From NCBI GenBank assembly GCA_003557485.1, contig PWOI01000151.1, forward strand, positions 1 to 8,961: a DNA stretch of 8,961 nucleotides, read 5' to 3'. The position numbers were made by a program, and so were the translations under genes. Below, piece by piece: positions 6,795 through 8,961 of this stretch. Below the pieces are notes generated by a model. The model had not been told where the DNA came from. It did not search any database and was given only the letters and a program-made list of their open reading frames with translations. How positions within the stretch are numbered: position 1 is the stretch's first letter; the number at the start of each line of letters is the position of its first letter. This DNA is from Elusimicrobiota bacterium (GTDB lineage: Bacteria; CG03; SLGR01; PWQF01).

Positions 6795-8961
6795 ATGGAT
6801 GAAAAAATTAAAATATTTATTATTGATGATGATGCCAACCTTGTAGAAGCCCTTAAACTCTATCTTCAGAACATCGGTTACCTTACCGAAAGCGCTGACT
6901 GCGGCAGCCAGGCCGTTGATAAGTTCAAAAAGGGAGATTTTGACATTATCTTGTGCGATTACAACCTTCCCGACACTAAGGGACTTCAGCTTATTGAAAA
7001 GCTTGTTGCGGTAGATTCCGAGGCTGTTCCCGTCTTAATAACGGGTGTAAGTTCAATGGAGCTTGCCATGGAAGCAATGCGCAAAGGAGTCAGGGACTAT
7101 CTTGTAAAGCCGGTGGATTATACCGAACTTGAAAGTGTTTTGGCTGATATTGTGAAAGAAAAAAATGAACCGGAGAGGCCTTCCCCTAAGAAGACTAAAC
7201 TAAAGTCTGACGAGCCTCCCAGCCCGGCTGAGGATACCGTAAAAAAGTCCCCCGATACAGAAAGCATCCCTAAAGAAAAAAGCGTTAAGGCCACTGCAGG
7301 CCAAGGCCTTGAAATGAAATCAGAAGAAGAACTTCTTGCAGGATTTAAAGATAAAGAAAAGACAGTTTTTGACTTTGTTATTGACAAAACCAACCTTATA
7401 AAGCGGCAGCTTAAGAAGTATTCTTTATATATTTTTATTTTTCTTTTTTTAGCATTAGTTGCTGACACGCTGGTTTTTCAGGTCTCAGGTCCGGCTGTTT
7501 TTCTGTACAACAGGTTGAACCCTCCCGATTTTATAATAGATTCTATTCCATCCGGGGCTGTGGCAGAAATTATATCTGATGATGGGGCAAATATCTTGGA
7601 TACTGGCAGGAGAACCCCGCTTCGGATTGATAAAATACCTCCGGGCTCATATAGCATTTCATTGAATAAAGAAGGGTTTAAGACTATCAATAGAACAATA
7701 ACTGTTTATGAGAGTTCCCCCAATGGTGAAGGAGTAATTATCCCCGGCTCCTCAAGAAAATACTCCGATAGTGGAATTGCGGAGTTTTATTTGCCCCTTG
7801 AAGTGGTTTTGAATATTAATTCGCAGCCGCCGGGCGCAGTTGTTTTTATTAATGAAAAGAAAAAGGCAATACGGACTCCTTTATCAATTGACGTTCCTAC
7901 AGGCAGGGATAATATTGTTCTTGAAAAGAATGGGTTTCCTGCTCTTGGAACCACCGCTATAGGAGATATTGAAGGAAGGTGTCTTCTTGATTTTCGCCCC
8001 GGAAGCAGCAATGACATTGATTTAAGGTTCTGGGATATCGAAACAACCGAAGACGGGGTTTCGCTGATAGGCAGGTTCTTGCAGGAAGTAAAAGTAAAAT
8101 CAGAACCGCCTGGGGCGACAATATTTCTTGATGGGAATAATGTTGGTGTCACGCCCCTTAAAAAAAGAATGGCAGCCGGAATTTATGAAATGCGTGTTTT
8201 AAAGGAAGGTTTTTCTGTTTGGGAAGGGGAGTTGGATGTGTCAACGCAGCCTGAAGTTGAAGTTATGCTTGCGAAAAATATAGTTTTCAGGGCCAGGGAT
8301 ACTGATACAGGCAGGGTACTTCCGGCACAGCTTACTATAAATGGAGAGGAGGTAGAAGGACAGACACCCTTAGAAAAGGAACTGCTTCCGGGGACTTACA
8401 GTATTTCATTTACTCATTCCGGATACAGTCCCTGGAGAAGAGATATAAGGATAAGCGGCCAGGACAACCTGACAGCCGATATGCGCCGGGAAATGCATCA
8501 GGTTACGATGCAGGTCATTGATTCTGCTGATTCCCGACCGGTAGGCGGGGCTTCTGTCTACATAGGCGACAGGAAAGTTGCCGAGTCCTCCGGGGACGGT
8601 AAAGTCCCGTTAACTATAATTATGCGCCCGCATACATTTATAATAAGGGCTTCCGGTTACGACCCCGTTACATTCAATTATGAAAATCCACAACCGGGCG
8701 ATTCTTTTGACGTTTTTCTTTCCCGGACAGATACGCCTGTTTCTTCTGGCGATGATGAAGATGAGCGGCCAGTTGGTGTTTCTGAAGTTATTATTGATAC
8801 TCGGCCAAACTTTTCGGGAGCGTCCATATACCTTGACGGTGAGCGAGTTGGTGAGACTGTGAGGCGTATACCGGAGCTTTCTGCCGGCAGATATCTGCTG
8901 GCAATAGAACATTCACTTATAGGCAGGGTGGAGTCCTCTTTAGATGTTGAAGCGGACAAAA
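6795..8961 (+). CDS. Membrane-spanning response regulator: REC domain, TM helix and PEGA repeat array (3' end outside window)
   Basis: The frame is open without a stop from ATG 6795 to the right edge (722 codons). It starts 11 bases after the pilQ stop, with no clear Shine-Dalgarno, and an in-frame TGA at 6777 bars earlier starts. Residues 1-118 are a receiver domain: acidic pocket D11-D13, phosphoacceptor D55 in LCDYNLPD, T83 and K105 in VKP, all key residues present. A flexible Pro/Lys/Glu-rich linker follows (about 120-195). A basic stretch (KRQLKKY) then leads into one transmembrane helix (about 209-230), which by the positive-inside rule puts REC in the cytoplasm and the rest outside the inner membrane. 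From residue 245 on there are at least six beta-rich PEGA or carboxypeptidase-regulatory-like units. No DNA-binding, GGDEF, kinase or other output domain is visible before the edge. No histidine kinase is nearby. The role is inferred only: a phosphorylation-responsive partner of the pilus machine, or a cell-envelope scaffold. Confidence 0.85.
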   Translation, partial: MDEKIKIFIIDDDANLVEALKLYLQNIGYLTESADCGSQAVDKFKKGDFDIILCDYNLPDTKGLQLIEKLVAVDSEAVPVLITGVSSMELAMEAMRKGVRDYLVKPVDYTELESVLADIVKEKNEPERPSPKKTKLKSDEPPSPAEDTVKKSPDTESIPKEKSVKATAGQGLEMKSEEELLAGFKDKEKTVFDFVIDKTNLIKRQLKKYSLYIFIFLFLALVADTLVFQVSGPAVFLYNRLNPPDFIIDSIPSGAVAEIISDDGANILDTGRRTPLRIDKIPPGSYSISLNKEGFKTINRTITVYESSPNGEGVIIPGSSRKYSDSGIAEFYLPLEVVLNINSQPPGAVVFINEKKKAIRTPLSIDVPTGRDNIVLEKNGFPALGTTAIGDIEGRCLLDFRPGSSNDIDLRFWDIETTEDGVSLIGRFLQEVKVKSEPPGATIFLDGNNVGVTPLKKRMAAGIYEMRVLKEGFSVWEGELDVSTQPEVEVMLAKNIVFRARDTDTGRVLPAQLTINGEEVEGQTPLEKELLPGTYSISFTHSGYSPWRRDIRISGQDNLTADMRREMHQVTMQVIDSADSRPVGGASVYIGDRKVAESSGDGKVPLTIIMRPHTFIIRASGYDPVTFNYENPQPGDSFDVFLSRTDTPVSSGDDEDERPVGVSEVIIDTRPNFSGASIYLDGERVGETVRRIPELSAGRYLLAIEHSLIGRVESSLDVEADK
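7527..8960 (+). repeat. Protein-level tandem PEGA-like repeats
   Basis: At least six diverged units lie in the extracytoplasmic part of the REC-TM-PEGA protein: about 7527-7709, 7800-7937, 8082-8249, 8277-8459, 8493-8690 and 8778-8960. Shared marks are a PPGA-like turn after the first strand (QPPGA, EPPGA; SIPSGA in unit 1; NFSGA in unit 6), a T-P-L segment in the middle, then a PPGSYSIS or LPGTYSIS strand and a Gly-Phe/Gly-Tyr near the end. Units 4 and 5 resemble carboxypeptidase-regulatory domains (D-x-x-T/S-x-x-x-P-x-x-A). The array may continue past the window. The repeats are recognisable as protein only and show no long DNA identity, so they are old duplications. Confidence 0.75.

Noticed and set aside
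7118-8152. Minus-strand open frames (7118-7468, 7478-7690, 7787-8152)
   Set aside because: They lie opposite one continuous + frame with REC, TM and PEGA features, and their low-complexity Ser/Leu-rich translations look like shadows.

Overview
The window holds one type IV pilus (T4P) assembly locus. All genes are on the + strand, tightly packed and probably cotranscribed. Order: the C-terminal end of a membrane-anchored PEGA-domain protein (1-710), PilB-type extension ATPase (769-2460), a class III-signal prepilin (2520-3005), PilM (3006-3998), PilN (3991-4623), a PilO that carries a PilP-like domain on its C-terminus (4616-5563), a compact PilQ secretin (5593-6783), and a long frame open past the right edge that encodes a receiver (REC) domain, one transmembrane segment and a series of PEGA-like repeats (6795-8961). 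Intergenic gaps are 0-58 bases and three junctions overlap or abut, so no stretch above 300 bases lacks a gene. I see no RNA gene, mobile element, CRISPR array or convincing rho-independent terminator.

The secretin together with PilM/N/O implies an organism with an outer membrane. Base composition is moderate, with frequent ATA (Ile) and AGG/AGA (Arg) codons. No sequence here fixes the taxon. The gene order, the fused PilO-PilP and the PEGA proteins suggest an uncultured diderm lineage (Elusimicrobiota/Omnitrophota-like groups would fit) rather than a classical proteobacterium, but this is a weak guess.

How the genes work together: PilB would power pilin polymerisation at the inner membrane. 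PilM (cytoplasmic, actin-like) docks on the N-terminus of PilN. PilN and PilO form the inner-membrane alignment complex. The PilP-like domain at the end of PilO would reach the N0 domain of PilQ, which forms the outer-membrane gate. The platform protein PilC, the retraction ATPase PilT, the prepilin peptidase and a separate PilP lipoprotein are not in the window.

The least ordinary content is (i) the PilO-PilP fusion, (ii) the REC-TM-PEGA protein directly after pilQ, which couples a phosphorylatable cytoplasmic domain to an extracytoplasmic beta-repeat array, (iii) a second TM-PEGA protein at the other end of the locus, and (iv) a sharp drop in GC content inside the pilin gene.
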